From the NCBI GenBank assembly GCA_963709075.1, contig CAVPUY010000002.1:186001-250000 (forward strand): a stretch of DNA of 64,000 nt, in the 5' to 3' direction. Position numbers and translations under genes: made by a program. The notes below the pieces were generated by a model. It saw only the letters and a list, made by a program, of their open reading frames with translations, ran no database searches and was not told where the DNA came from. Of the stretch, positions 46,614 through 57,755 are shown in pieces. Position 1 is the stretch's first letter. Every line of letters begins with the position of its first letter. The DNA is from Palsa-506 sp963709075 (GTDB taxonomy: Bacteria > Actinomycetota > Actinomycetes > Streptosporangiales > Streptosporangiaceae).

Positions 46614-47352
46614 TCAGTCACCGGCGCGGGTTCCCCACATGACGAGCCCGCCGCCGAGGCTCATGACCTTGACCCCGACGTCCTCGAAGCCCGCCTGCCG
46701 CCAGGCCCGGACCGTCCAGGAAACGGGATAGCGCCGGTAGTGCCCGGAGATGTTGGGGCCGAGGAACCGGCCGACGACGAACCACTCGCGGCCGCCGGTC
46801 AGCCAGGCCGCCGACGGGCAGCAGCAGCCGGGTGTAGAGCCACCACCAGAACCGCCAGAACGGCGACGGCGGCCGGAGGAACTCAAGGCTGGCGACCCTG
46901 GCGCCGGGCTTCACCACCCGCGCCAGCTCGGTCAGCGTCGCCTGCGGGTCCTGTACGTACCTGAGCAGGTAGGTGAAGGTCAGCGCGTCGAAGGACGCGG
47001 TCGGGAAAGGGCAGCTGCTCGGCCCGGCCCGGCCACCAGCCGCACCCGGCCGGCCCGGCCGGCCGCCGCGACGTTGACCTGGCCCTGCCGAGCATCTGCT
47101 CGGTCAGGTCCACGCCGACTATCCGCGCGCCGGTGCGGTCGGCGAGCTGCAGCGCCACGCCGGCGGTGCCTGATGCCACGTCGAGCACCGTCTGGCCCGG
47201 CGGCGGGCGCTACCCGGTCGACCATGGCCCGCCGCCAGCGGCCGTTCTGGCCCATCGAGAGGATCTCGGCGAGCCGGTCGTACCTGCGCGGGGAGCGGGG
47301 CGAACAATCGCTGTGCGAAGCGGTTGCCGCTCGCGGCAGCGGGAAGCGTCAT
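46614..47352 (-). CDS. UbiE/MenG-like SAM methyltransferase (several frameshifts)
   Basis: Reads TLPAAASGNRFAQRLFAPLP, RYDRLAEILSMGQNGRWRRA, MLDVASGTAGVALQLADRTG (SAM loop), VGVDLTEQMLGRA, VKPGARVASLEFLRPPSPFW and GRFLGPNISGHYRRYPVSWT in three frames, about 245 residues after correction. This is the pattern of UbiE-type class I methyltransferases; FLGPNISGHYRRYP is family-typical. Breaks occur near 47200, 47090, 47010, 46960 and 46820. Likely co-transcribed with the UbiA-like gene. Confidence 0.75.
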
Positions 47353-47782
47353 CGGCGTCTCCTCGTGGCTCGCAGGGTTTCAACGGTACGCCCTGACAAC
47401 GGCGCCGGCCCGGCGGACAAGATCATGCGCCGCGGACCGGGTACTGCGCATGCGCGGTCGTGCCAAGCCACGCAGATGACATTGCAGGCCGTCACCCGCT
47501 CCGTCGGCCCGCCTGATGTGACGTTACCGGGTTATGACCCGCGTGGATCTACGCATCGGGTCCGCGCTGACCGCCGCCGAGGGCGGCCCACGCGCGTCCG
47601 GCACGACGCCTCTGCGTTGCACGTCCAGCCTGAAGCGAGCCTGCCTGAAGGCGATCAAGCCTACGACTGTGGTTTCTCGTTTATCGCCGTGTACCACGAA
47701 CCCCCGTTACTGCGGCCAGTACCGGGGATTCGGGAGATTCCGGGTGTCGCGCAGTCGTCACACCGTGGCCGAAGGAGCCCAC
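47353..47782. other. 430-bp divergent intergenic region
   Basis: Separates the methyltransferase (minus) and the G1 protease (plus). No reading frame with conserved features and no clear promoter or riboswitch were found. GGAG at about 47773 serves the protease start. Confidence 0.4.
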
Positions 47783-48576
47783 ATGCTAAGAGTGGTGCAT
47801 TCCCCTCACGACCCTCGCGCTGGTGTCCAGCTCGACGCGGCGTGCGTCCCGGCGGCGATGGCGCCGCATCCGGCGTGGCATCACCCCGGCGGCCTGATGG
47901 TCCACGCCGCCGGGCGTGTGCCGGCAGCCCGGCGAAGCGAGTACGGCACCAGGACGAGAGCACGAACTGGTCCGGTTACGCGGCCACCGGCGCGAGCGGC
48001 GCATTCCACAGCGTCTCGGCGAGCTGGGTCGAGCCCACCGGCACCTGCACGTCCAGGCGGTCCGCCCAGTACTCCAGCTTCTGGGTCGGCCTGGACGGGT
48101 TCAACAGCAACTCGGTCGAGCAGACCGGCACCGACGTGGACTGCTCGGGCCGGACGGCGGTGTACTACGGCTGGTACGAGATGTACCCGGCCGCCCCGGT
48201 CAACTACTCGAACACGGTCCGGCCGGGTGACCATTTCAGCGCGTCGGTGACGTTCAGCGGAACGTCGACCTACACCCTGGTGCTGACCGACAGCACGCAG
48301 GGCTGGACGCACACCACCACCAAGAGCCAGTCCGGGCTGGCCCGGTCATCGGCCGAGGTGATCACCGAGGCGCCGTCGTCCACGTCCGGCGTGCTGCCGC
48401 TGGCCGATTTCGGCACCGTCAACTACAGCCGCATCGACGCGCCAACGGCACGTCGCTGGGCACGCCAGAACCCGACCGAGATCATCATGATCGACAACAG
48501 CGGCGCGGACAAGGACTCGACCAGCTCGATCAGCAGCGGCGGAGCGTTCAGCAATACCTGGATCCGGAGTAACTAG
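47783..48576 (+). CDS. secreted G1-family (eqolisin-like) glutamic protease
   Basis: Mature domain of ~210 residues: STNWSGYAATGASGAFHSVS, ASWVEPTGTCTSRRSAQYSS, FWVGLDGFNSNSVEQTGTDV (catalytic Gln), YYGWYEMYPAAPVNYSNTVR, SGLARSSAEVITEAPSSTSG (catalytic Glu), VLPLADFGTVNYSRIDA. Both catalytic residues of the family are present. The ATG at 47783 with GGAG upstream starts a signal region disrupted by indels (LTTLALVSSST and AAMAPHPAWHHP are in different frames). Acid-active secreted endopeptidase by family. A 15-bp terminator hairpin follows. Confidence 0.85.
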
Positions 48577-48608
48577 CCGGAGGCAGCTAGCCTGACGCTC
48601 GACTGACG

Positions 48609-48644
48609 CCCGGTCCCGGCAGCACTGCGGCTGCCGGGACCGGG
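48609..48644 (+). terminator. 15-bp hairpin after the G1 protease gene
   Basis: CCCGGTCCCGGCAGC (48609-48623) pairs perfectly with 48630-48644 around a 6-base loop, 33 bp after the protease stop. No T-tract follows, as usual for actinobacterial terminators. Confidence 0.75.
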
Positions 48645-48734
48645 ACATCTTCGCGGTCCCGGCGGTGCCGGGTACTGGGCGTTGCCGGGGCTCGGCGTTC
48701 CGCCGGACTCGGCCGGTCATCCGGGAGGCAGCAG

Positions 48735-49307
48735 ATGGCGGACAGGCTCAGGGCTGCCGGGCCCGGCCCGGACAGGCTCAGGGCAGCGGTCATCGGCACC
48801 GCGCGGCTGCTGCTCACGCCGCTGCGGGCGGCGGACGCCGCCGAGCTGGCCGGCCTGCTCGATGACGAACGGCTGCACGAGTTCACCGGCGGCAGGCCGG
48901 CCAGCCTGGCGGAGCTGCGGGTCCGCTTCGCCCGGCTGCAGGCCGGCTCCCCGGACCCCGCGGTGAGCTGGCTCAACTGGATCGTGCGCCTGCGGGGCAG
49001 CGGGATGGCGATCGGCACGGTGCAGGCAACGGCCACCGGGACCGGGCCGACGGCCGGGACCGGGCTGACGGCCGAGGTCGCGTGGGTCATCGGGCGGCCC
49101 TGGCAGCGTCAGGGCTACGCCGCCGAGGCCGCCACCGGGCTGGTGAGCTGGCTGCTCGGCCAGGGCGCCATGAGCATCACTGCCTGCATTCACCCGGACC
49201 ATCACGCGTCCGCCGGGGTCGCCGCCAGGGCAGGCCTGCTGGTGACGGAGGCCTTGACCGACGGCGAGCGCGTCTGGCGGCTGACGGCGACGGCGCCCGG
49301 CGGCTGA
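48735..49307 (+). CDS. GNAT-family acetyltransferase
   Basis: 190 residues, intact. RimJ/RimL-like start (TARLLLTPLRAADAAELAGL), then AEVAWVIGRPWQRQGYAAEA with the acetyl-CoA-binding Q/R-x-x-G-x-A loop, and a C-terminal SITACIHPDHHASAGVAARA. The front contains a short duplicated PDRLRAA segment. Substrate unknown; likely a small molecule or protein N-terminus. Confidence 0.85.
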   Translation: MADRLRAAGPGPDRLRAAVIGTARLLLTPLRAADAAELAGLLDDERLHEFTGGRPASLAELRVRFARLQAGSPDPAVSWLNWIVRLRGSGMAIGTVQATATGTGPTAGTGLTAEVAWVIGRPWQRQGYAAEAATGLVSWLLGQGAMSITACIHPDHHASAGVAARAGLLVTEALTDGERVWRLTATAPGG

Positions 49308-49404
49308 GTACTGCCGGGTTCGGCGCTGTTCAACATGACGCCCGGGCGGCCTGGCCGCCTGCCCAGGTGCGATCGGCGCAGGGTGGCCCGGCTACTCTCG
49401 GCCC

Positions 49405-50333
49405 ATGACAGCTGAACGGCTCACCGTCCCGGCCGAGGACGGCAGGACGCTGGAGGTACTGACCCTCGGCCCCGCGGACGGCCTGCCGTTCGTGTTCCAT
49501 CCGGCACTCCCGGCGGCCTCGTCGGCGACAGCCCGATGACCGACGCCGCGACCGGCCTCGGCCTGCGGACCGTGCTGTACGCCCGGCCCGGCTACGGCGC
49601 GGTCCACCCAGCAGCCCGGCAGGCTGGTCGCGGACGCGGCCGCCGACGTCACCGCGATCCTTGACCACCTGGGCGCCGGGTCCTTCGTCACCGCGGGCTG
49701 GTCCGGCGGCGGCCCGCACGCGCTGGCCTGCGCTGCGCTGCTGCCCGGGCCGCTGCCTGGCCGCCGCGTCGGTCGCCGGGGTGGCGCCGTACGGCGCCGA
49801 CGGGCTGGACTGGCTCGGCGACATGGCGCCGGAGAACGTCCAGGAGTTCACGCGCCGCCGCCGATGGCGAGGCGCCGCTGACCAGCCCTGCTCGAGTCGG
49901 CCGCGGACGAGCTGCGGGACGTCACCCCGGAGGCGCTCGCCGGGGAGCTCGGCGGGCTGGTCTCGGACGCCGACAAGGCAGTGGTCAGCGGGGATTTCGC
50001 CGGCTACCTCGCCGCGTCCTTCCACGCCGCCCTGGCCAGCCGGAATCGCCGGCTGGCGTGACGACGACCTGGCCTTCGCGCAGGACTGGGGCTTCAGCCC
50101 TCAGCGGCGGCGGGAACGGCGCCGGCGTCCCGGTCACGATCTGGCAGGGCGGCCAGGACCGGATGGTGCCGTTCGCGCACGGCGCCTGGCTGGCCGGGCA
50201 GCTGCCCGGCGCCCGGGCTCACCTGCTGCCGGGCGAAGGGCACCTGACGCTCGCCGCCACCGCGTTCGGCCAGATCCTGGCTGATCTCCTCGACCTGGCC
50301 GGCATGCGGCCCGCGGCGCGGCGGCAGGCCTGA
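49405..50333 (+). CDS. alpha/beta hydrolase (frameshifted)
   Basis: Starts MTAERLTVPAEDGRTLEVLT, with FVFH and PGGLVGDS spanning an oxyanion region, the nucleophile elbow AGWSGGGPHALACAALLPG, a cap domain (ALAGELGGLVSDADKAVVSG), the Asp region VTIWQGGQDRMVPFAHGAWL and the catalytic His in LLPGEGHLTLA. About 305 residues; breaks occur near 49505, 49600, 49750, 49875, 50045 and 50095. TACTCT 8 bases before the ATG resembles a -10 box, so the message may be leaderless. Confidence 0.78.
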
Positions 50334-50425
50334 GGCGCAGGCCCTGCGCGACGCGGAGCGCGAGGCCGCCGGCGGCACTACGCCGTATGCCGGAGCGCAG
50401 CGCGTCCGCTCCTGCCCGGCGGCGG

Positions 50426-52573
50426 TTACCGGGTGAGGTCGTACACCCGGACGCCGCCGACGGTCTGCGCGGTGAAGTGCGCGGCAACCCAGCTCGTGAT
50501 CTGCGCCGCCGACCCGGTGCCGCCGCCGAAGCTGCTGGAATTGGCGCCGACGAAGTAGTGGATCTGGCCGGCCGCGACCAGCTTCCTGAACTGGGCGAGC
50601 GTCGGCGCCGGGTCCGAGCCATTGAACCCGCCGATGGCCAGCATCGGCTGCCTGGTGGCCAGCTGCAGCGGCGCGGCGCTCTGCGTGCCGACCGTCGCGG
50701 CGGCCCACCGGTAGCGGGACGCGTCCCGCTCGAGCAGGCTCGCCAGCCTCGCGCTGACCTGCGTGTCGCCGCCAAGGCCGCCGCCGGGGCCGCCGGCCGC
50801 CGCCAGGCCGGCCGGCCGGCCGCGCCGCCGCCCGGCCGTGGCCAGTCCCGGTGCCGCCGCCCGGCGGCTGGCCTCCGCTGGCCGCTGCCCTGCCGCCCGG
50901 TGCCGCGGCCCGGCAGCGTCCCAGCGCCGGCGCCGCCGCGGGCGCCGCCGTCCGCCGCGGCCTGCCCGCCGCCGGGGCCGCCGCGCCGCCAGGCCGCCGT
51001 CGGCGCCGGCCCGGCCGACGGGATCGCCCCGGTATGCGCGGTCGTGACGGTGGCCAGCGTGTACGCGGCCGGCCCGGCGAAGATGGCCAACAGCGCGACC
51101 AGGGCCGGCGCCACCGCCAGCGCGGCCTGGCCGCGGCCGGTCCTGGCGAGCCCCGCCAGCCACGGCCACGGCGGCGAACGCGGCGGCCGCGGCCAGTCCG
51201 GCCGCCAGCACGACGACCCGGAGCAGCGGATGCCAGGACGGCGTGCGCCCGAGCAGCTCGTACCCCCAGATGGCGGTGCTGGCCGTCCCGGCGGCCAGCA
51301 TCGCCCGGCCCGGCCACGAGGCCCGCAGCCGCCAGGCCGTTACCGCCCCGATGCCGGTCAGCGCGCCGATGGCCGGGGCGAGCGCGACGGTGTAGTACGG
51401 GTGGATGATCCCGGCCATGAAGCTGAACACCGCGCCGGTGACCAGCAGCGATCCGCCCCAGAGCAGCACGGCGGCCCGGGTCCGGTCGGTCCGGCGGGCC
51501 CGCCGGGACAGCCAGAGCAGCGCCGCGAGCGCGATCAGGCGCGGCCGGCAGCAGCCAGCTGATCTGCCCGCCCATCACCGAGCCGAACAGCCGCCCGAGC
51601 CCGGTGGAGCCGCCGAACGCCGCGCCCTGGCCGCCGCCGCCCGGCCAGCGCCGCCAGCGCCGCCGAAGCCGACCGAGCCGGTCTCGTTCCCGTCCAGCCG
51701 GCCGAGCCCGTTGTAGCCGAGGGCGAGCTGCAGGATGCTGTCGTTGGTCGAGCCGCCCGACGTAAGGACGGTCGGCGGCCGGGTGTCAGCATGACGGCGG
51801 CCACCCACCAGCCCGCCGACACGATCACCGCGGCCGCCCCGGCCAGCAGCTGCAGCATGCGGCGGCCGAGCCGCGGCGGCCCGGCCACCAGGTAGGCCAG
51901 CGCGAACGGCGGCAGCACCAGGAACGCCTGCAGCATCTTGGCCAGGAACCCGAATCCGATCAGGGCGCCGGCCAGCACGATCCACCGGGTCCGGCCGGAC
52001 TCGATGGCCCGCGTCATCGCGTAGGCCGGCCAGCGTCAGCAGCAGCACGAGCAGCGCGTCCGGGTTGTTGAACCGGAACATCAGCGCGGCCACCGGGGTC
52101 AGCGCGAGCGCCGCCCCGGCCAGCAGCCCTGCCGCCGGGCCGAACCACCGCCGCACCGCGGCGTACAGCACGCCGACGCAGGCCACGCCCTCCAGCGCCT
52201 GCGGCACCAGCACGCTCCAGTAGTTCAGGCCGAAGATCCGGGCGGACAGCTCCATCACCCAGAGCGAGGCCGGGGTCTTGTCCACCGTGATGAAGCTCGA
52301 CGCGTCGAACGACCCGAAGAAGAACGCCTTCCAGCTGGTGCTGCCCGCCTGCACGGCCGCGGCGTAGAAGTCGTTGGCCCAGCCGCTGCGATCCAGCCCG
52401 GCCAGGTAGAGGACAGCGGTAACGCCAAGCAGCGCGACCAGCGCCGGCCTGGCCCAGGCGGGCTGCCCGGCCGGAGCGAGCAGCCCGCGCAGCCGGCCGC
52501 CGCTGGCGCGGTGCCCCGCCGCGGCCTGGCCGGCCCGCCGGCCGGATCGGGTGCCGATCGCCGGAGCGGTCAT
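50426..52573 (-). CDS. GT39/ArnT-like membrane glycosyltransferase (frameshifted)
   Basis: About 710 residues. The N-terminal GT-C core is clear: YLAGLDRSGWANDFYAAAVQ, ITVDKTPASLWVMELSARIF with the acidic loop, FGLNYWSVLVPQALEGVACV, MFRFNNPDALLVLLLTLAG, IGFGFLAKMLQAFLVLPPFA. Later helices include FMAGIIHPYYTVALAPAIGA. The C-terminal extracellular tail has SAAPLQLATRQPMLAIGGFN and IHYFVGANSSSFGGG. Breaks occur near 52030, 51790, 51650, 51540 and in 50780-51180. Probably transfers a sugar from polyprenyl-phosphate on the outer face; its ATG overlaps the stop of the GT2-GtrA gene that likely makes the donor. Confidence 0.8.
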
Positions 52574-53853
52574 GGCCGGATTCCCTTCTGCGCGCGGCCG
52601 GGCTGGCCCGGGCACCTGTCAGATCCACTGCCTTTCCTGAAACGGGAACCCCGCTGCCAGCCGCCGCCGAATACCCAGCTCCGGTACAGGGCGAACCGCA
52701 CCAGCGTTGCCAGCAGGCTGGCGCCGACGAGCACGCTGACCTCAACCCCGCGCCCCGGCTGCCGGGTCGGCGGCGTGCAGGGCCGCCAGCGCCGCGGCGG
52801 TCAGCAGCAGCCCGGCGCCGAAGGCAAGCAGGCCGCGGGCCTGATGCCGGCCTGCGCCCGTCCGGCCGCGGATGCCGAAGGTGCAGCGCCGGTTCGCTGC
52901 CGTATTGCCGACGGTCGTCGCCAGCAGGCTGAGCGCGTTCGCCAGCTGGGCCGGCAGGGCACGGCTGCAGCAGCAGGTACAGCGCGATGTACGCGATCGT
53001 GCTGGCCACGCCGACCGCGGCGAACGCGGCAAGCTGCCGGCCAGGCCCGGCGGCGCCTGGCCGCGCCGAGGAACGGGACAGCGATGCTGCCGCGCAGCAG
53101 CCCGTAGCCGAGCCGGGCGATGCCGCGCAGGTCGGCGAGGATGGTCGCGATCACGCGCACCCGGGAGTCGGCGTCGTCGGTCCAGTCGACCGGCACCTCG
53201 TGGATCCGCAGCCCGGCCCGCTGGGCGAGGACGAGCAGCTCGGTGTCGAAGAACCAGCCGGGATCGCGGGTCAGCGGCAGCAGCACCCGGGCCCGCGCCG
53301 CGCTGATCGCCTTGAACCCGCACTGCGCGTCGGAGAACCTGGCCCCGAGCGTCGCGTGCAGCAGCAGGTTGTAGCAGCGGGAGATGATCTCGCGCCGCGG
53401 GCCCCTGATCACCCGTGCGCCGCGGGCCAGCCTGGTGCCGATGGCCATGTCGCTGTGCCCGGAGACCAGCGGCGCCACCAGCGGGAGCAGCGCGTTCAGG
53501 TCTGTCGACAAGTCGACGTCCATGTAAGCCAGTACGTCAGCGTTGCTGGCCGCCCAGATCGAGCGCAGCGCCCGGCCGCGCCCGGCCTGCGCGAGCCGGA
53601 CCGCCCGGACGGACCCGAGCTCGGCGGCCAGGGCGGTCGCCACCCCCCACGTCCCGTCCGTGCTGCCGTTATCGGCGATCGTGATGCGCGCCGGGAACGG
53701 GAACCGGCTGCGGAGGAAGCCGTCCAGCCTGCGCACGCTCGGGCCCAGGTCGCGTTCCTCGTCCCGGACCGGGACCACGATCTCGACGGCCGGCGCCGCC
53801 CGGCGGGCTGGCAGCGGGCGGGCCTGCTCGAGCAAGCCATCTCGCGGTGTCAT
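52570..53853 (-). CDS. GT2 polyprenyl-phosphate glycosyltransferase fused to GtrA (frameshifted)
   Basis: The N-terminal GT2 domain (residues ~20-260) has AVEIVVPVRDEERDLGPSVR, ITIADNGSTDGTWGVA, AYMDVDLSTDLNALLPLVAP (DxD-like) and DAQCGFKAISAARARVLLPL, as in DPM1-type synthases. After breaks near 53060 and 52960 a GtrA-like four-helix part follows (AAFAAVGVASTIAYIALYLL; LANALSLLATTVGNTAANRR; ASLLATLVRFALYRSWVF). The product is likely a polyprenyl-linked sugar used by the adjacent GT39 enzyme. The stop at 52570-52572 overlaps that gene's ATG. Confidence 0.82.
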
Positions 53854-54015
53854 GGTCTAACGCTCGGCGATTACGCTCAGCCGCACTGTGGCGATCATCT
53901 GGGCCGCCTATGAACAGGCCAGCCGCCCATCGCGGCCCGTTTCGTGATCGCGGGGAGGCTGTCAGCGGGGGAGTGCCCGGCCCGAGGCCGGGGCGGCTGC
54001 CGCGATGGCGCGCGC

Positions 54016-55027
54016 TCACCGGCCGCCGGCGGCCGCCGGACTGGTGATCGCCGCGAACAGCCGGTCAGCGGCGGCGTGCATCGCCTCCTGCATGGCCGTG
54101 CTGCCGGTGTGCCCGGAGTCTTCGATGACGATGAGCTCGGCACCGGGCCAGGCATGCGCGAGTTCCCAGGGGGTGATCACGCCGCCGCCGAGGTCGTTGC
54201 GGCCGTGGACCAGGACGCCGGGAATCCCGGCCAGCTTGCCCGCCTCGCGGATAAGCACTCCGTCGTCGAGGAAAGCGTCGTTGGCGAAGTAATGCGCGCA
54301 GATTCGCACGAAGGCGAGCCTGGCGCTGTCCGGCCGGTTGCCGTAGTGGCCGGGCTCGCCGTTGCTTTCCAGGGAGATGACAGCGTCTTCCCAGGCCAGC
54401 CATTCGGCCGCTGCTCCAGCGCGGATGTCAGGGTCGGGATTCTCCATCAGCCGGGAGTAGGCCATCAGGAGATCCTCGATCGGCGGCTCGGTGTCGGTCG
54501 GCGAGCCGGTGGTCCGCTGCGCCAACGTGGTCGCGGAACCGTGCCCACGCCTCGGGGAAGAATCGCCCGGCCCCCCGGTACAGCCAGTCAAGCTCGGACC
54601 GGCGGGTCGAGGTGACGCTGGCCATGAGCATGCCGGAGACGCGCTCCGGATAGCGCTCCGCGTACGCCAGCGACAGCGTCACCCCCCACGACCCCCCGCG
54701 CAGCAGCCATTTCCGCACGCCGAGGTGCTCGCGCAGCTGCTCCATGTCGCGGATCAGGTGGTCGGTCGTATTGACGCTCAGGTCGGCCGCGGGGTCGCTG
54801 GCATGCGGCCGGCTCCGGCCGCAGTTGCGCTGGTCGAAAAGGATGATCCGGTGCCGCCGCGGGTTGAACGACCGGCGCGCTCCGGCCGAGCAGCCGGAGC
54901 CCGGGCCGCCATGCACGACGAGCGCGGGCACGCCGTCCGGGTTGCCGCACGTCTCCCAGTAGACGAGGTTGCCGTCACCGGTGTCGAGCAGGCCGGTTTC
55001 GTACGGCTCAATCGGGGGATACGGCAC
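54016..55027 (-). CDS. pip: proline iminopeptidase (one frameshift)
   Basis: Alpha/beta hydrolase of the S33 family removing N-terminal proline. Motifs: PYPPIEPYETGLLDTGDGNL, HGGPGSGCSAGARRSFNPRR, RIILFDQRNCGRSRPHAS, nucleophile elbow LLRGGSWGVTLSLAYAERYP, catalytic Asp in VLVHGRNDLGGG and His in IEDSGHTGS. An indel near 54545 separates the halves. GTG at 55027 is preferred because AGGAGG is 4-5 bases upstream; ATG codons at 55048/55045 are alternatives. About 337 residues. Confidence 0.88.
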
Positions 55028-55104
55028 GTCGCCTCCTGCTGCCATCATGCTTGTCCCTGGGCAGCATAGGATCGGCCAGCCGGCCTCTGCCGCCCAGGGG
55101 CCGG

Positions 55105-56697
55105 TCACGCCGGGCCGGCGGATGCCGCCCCGGCGGCGGGCAGCGGCAGCATGATGGTGAACACCGTCTGCCCCGGCCGGCTGGTGACCTCGACGTGCCC
55201 CTGATGCGCGGCGACGACGGCGTCCACGATCGCCAGCCCGAGGCCGGTACTGCCCGCCGCCCTGGACCGGGAACTGTCACCGCGCACGAACCGCTCGAAC
55301 AGCTCTGGCTGTAGCCCGGCCGGGATGCCGGGGCCGTCGTCGGTCACGCTGAGCACAGCCGCGCCAGCTGGCCGGGCCGTCCCGCCGTTGCCGCCAGGCC
55401 CGCCGCCCCTGCCGCCGCGGACGGGCCGTCCTGCCGGGCCAGCGCGATGGTGACCGTCGTGCCCTTCGGCGTGTGCCTGGCCGCGTTGCTCACCAGGTTC
55501 GCGAGCACCTGCCGCAGCCGGTGCTCGTCGCCGCGGACCACGACCGGCTCGCCGGGCAGGTCCAGCTGGAACCGGTGGCCAGGCGCGGCGGCCCTGGCGT
55601 CGCTGGCCGCGTCAAGTGCCAGCCGGGTCAGGTCCACCGGGTTAGCAGCCAGCGGCCGCCCGGCATCGAGCCTGGCCAGCAGCAGCAGGTCGTCAACGAG
55701 GCCGCTCATCCGGGCCGATTCCGCTTCCACCCGGGCCAGCGCGTGCGCCACGTCGCCGGGCAGCTCGCCCTGGTGCCGGCGGGCCAGCTCCGCGTAGCCC
55801 CGGATCGCGGCCAGCGGCGTGCGCAGCTCATGGCTGGCGTCGGCCGCGAAGCCGCGCAGCCGCGCCTCGCTGGCGTGCCGCCGGGCCAGCGCCCACTCCA
55901 CGTGCCCGAGCATCCGGTTGAACGCCACGTCCGAGCTGTCCCACCTCGGTCCGCGGGTCGGCGTCCGGCACCCGGTTCGGCAGCGCCACATCGCCGCTGG
56001 CCAGCGGCAGCCTGGTCACCTCGGTGGCGGTGGCGGTCACCCGCCGCAGCGGCCGCAGCGAGACCCGGACCCAGCCGGTGCCGATCACGCCGGTGAGCAG
56101 CAGGGCGGCGGAGAACACGATGATCTCGGCCAGCTCGACGCTGTGCAGCGTCGACTGCAGGTCACCGAGCGGCAGGCCGGTGACGAGCACGTCGCCATTC
56201 GCGGAGCGCACCGCGGTCAGCCGGTAGTCGCCGTGCGCGGACGGCAGATCCCGGCTGTAGGGCTCGCCGTTGACCGGCAGCCGGGTGAGCACCGCCTTGT
56301 CGGCGGCGGACAGGGCGCACGTGCCGGCCACGATGTGCGCGTTCGTGACCGTGTACTTGACCAGCCGGGCGCTGAACGTGCCCGCTGCCAGGCCGGGGAT
56401 CTCGTTGCCGCAGTTCGGCACCTGCTGCGGCGGCTGGTCATCGTAGTCAGGCGGCGGCGGCGGCCCGCCCTTGTGCTGCACGCAATCCACGTAACGCATT
56501 TTCGCCGCGCCCAGCTGCTGGTCGAGGCCGTGGAAGAGAAAGCCGCGCAGCGCGAGGTAGGTGACAAGCCCGACGGCCGCGCAGGCGACCGCGAGCAGCG
56601 CGAGCAGCCCGGCGATCAGCCGCCCGCGCAGCGTCCGCCCGGCCAGCCACGAGCTCAGCCTGCCGCGCTGCGGGCCGCGGGCCGCCGCGTCGCTCAT
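55105..56697 (-). CDS. OmpR-type sensor histidine kinase (two frameshifts)
   Basis: About 530 residues. Helix TLRGRLIAGLLALLAVACAA, an extracytoplasmic sensor of ~130 residues with two Cys (YVDCVQHKGG, VPNCGNEIPG) that may bond, a second helix (ELAEIIVFSAALLLTGVIGT), HAMP (SLRPLRRVTATATEVTRLPL), H-box AADASHELRTPLAAIRGYAE, N-box LVSNAARHTPKG and DDGPGIPAGL with GSTGLGLAIVDAVVAAHQG. Breaks occur near 55935 and 55370. Paired with the regulator directly upstream and with the redox operon before it. Confidence 0.85.
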
Positions 56698-56720
56698 TCC
56701 GGTCTCAGTCCCCGGCCTCG

Positions 56721-57476
56721 TCAGGACGGCTTGAGCACGTAGCCGACGCCGCGGACGGTGTGGATCATCGGCTCACGGCCGCTGTCGATCTTCTTCCGCA
56801 GGTAGCTGATGTACAGCTCGACGACATGCGCCTGGCCGCCGAAATCGTAGTTCCACACCCGGTCAAGGATCTGCGCCTTGGACAGCACCCGCCGCGGGTT
56901 GCGCATCAGGAACCGCAGCAGCTCGAACTCGGTGGCGGTCAGCTCGATCAGGTCACCGCCCCGGCTGACCTCCCTGGCCTCCTCGTCCATGGCCAGGTCG
57001 CCGACCGTCAGCTCGGCCCCGCCGCGGGCCCTGGCCAGGCCCGCCCGGCGGAGCAGGCCGCGCAGCCGGGCAAGCACCTCTTCCAGGCTGAACGGCTTGG
57101 TCACGTAGTCGTCGCCGCCGGCCGTGATCCCGGCCACGCGGTCCTCGACGGCGTCCCGCGCGGTCAGGAACAGCACGCATACGTGCGGCAGCTCGGCGCG
57201 CAGCCGGCCGAGCACCTCCAGGCCGCTCAGGTCGGGCAGCATCACGTCGAGCACGACGGCATCCGGCCGGAACTCGCGGGCCGCGCGGACCGCGCCGAGC
57301 CCGTCGCCCGCGGTCTGGATCTCCCAGCCCTCGTAGCGCAGCACGCTGGCCAGCAGCTCGGCCAGGCTGGGCTCGTCGTCCACGACGAGCACGCGGATCG
57401 GCGTGCCGTCCGGTCGGCGCAGTTGCGGCTCCTGGCCGTCGCGGGCCGGCTGCGGTGCTGCCGTCATGCTCATCAT
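56721..57476 (-). CDS. OmpR/MprA-type response regulator
   Basis: About 251 residues, intact. Receiver: RVLVVDDEPSLAELLASVLR, phospho-acceptor Asp in AVVLDVMLPDLSGLEVLG, Lys in DDYVTKPFSLEEVL. Winged helix: LIELTATEFELLRFLMRNPR, VVELYISYLRKKIDSG, IHTVRGVGYVLKPS. ATG 57476 (or 57473, 57467) is the likely start. Three CAGAGC hexamers at 11-bp spacing lie 34-61 bp upstream, and three related hexamers precede the redox operon at 61.1 kb. Confidence 0.9.
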   Translation of the reverse strand: MMSMTAAPQPARDGQEPQLRRPDGTPIRVLVVDDEPSLAELLASVLRYEGWEIQTAGDGLGAVRAAREFRPDAVVLDVMLPDLSGLEVLGRLRAELPHVCVLFLTARDAVEDRVAGITAGGDDYVTKPFSLEEVLARLRGLLRRAGLARARGGAELTVGDLAMDEEAREVSRGGDLIELTATEFELLRFLMRNPRRVLSKAQILDRVWNYDFGGQAHVVELYISYLRKKIDSGREPMIHTVRGVGYVLKPS

Positions 57477-57509
57477 GTTCCCAGCTTGCCCGGGCAAGCC
57501 ACGGCCGCT

Positions 57510-57537
57510 GCTCTGTGCTTGCTCTGAATCCGCTCTG
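57510..57537 (-). promoter_or_regulatory. three 11-bp-spaced CAGAGC direct repeats (autoregulatory site)
   Basis: GCTCTG on the plus strand (CAGAGC on the minus) occurs at 57510, 57521 and 57532, exactly 11 bp apart. OmpR/PhoP-type regulators of actinomycetes bind such direct repeats. The site lies just before the response regulator gene it probably controls. Confidence 0.7.
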
Positions 57538-57551
57538 AGCGCCGGCTGACG

Positions 57552-57755
57552 TCATTGCGCGGCGGACAGCAGCAGCGCGAGTGCCGGGCAGCCGGCCACC
57601 GCGCGCCGCGCCGCGCGGTCCAGGCCCGGCGGCACCGGGCGGCCGTCAAGCACCGGGTAGCCCCACTCGTCCAGCGTGATCAGCTCCGGCAGCAGCTCGG
57701 CACACTGGCCGTGCCCGGCGCAGGCAATCGGGTTGACCCGCAGCTGCTTGCTCAT
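57552..57755 (-). CDS. small ferredoxin (CxxHxxC type)
   Basis: 67 residues: LRVNPIACAGHGQCAELLPE gives C-x2-H-x2-C, and AVAGCPALAL supplies the last Cys-Pro, the pattern of small 3Fe-4S ferredoxins like those serving actinobacterial P450s. The His at the usual second Cys position points to a 3Fe-4S or His-ligated cluster. The ATG at 57755 overlaps the stop of the NuoF-like gene, so it is its likely electron partner. Intact. Confidence 0.85.
   Translation of the reverse strand: MSKQLRVNPIACAGHGQCAELLPELITLDEWGYPVLDGRPVPPGLDRAARRAVAGCPALALLLSAAQ

Noticed and set aside
47353..47782. Riboswitch (for example c-di-AMP type) before the G1 protease
   Set aside because: None of the conserved c-di-AMP riboswitch blocks could be found on the plus strand.
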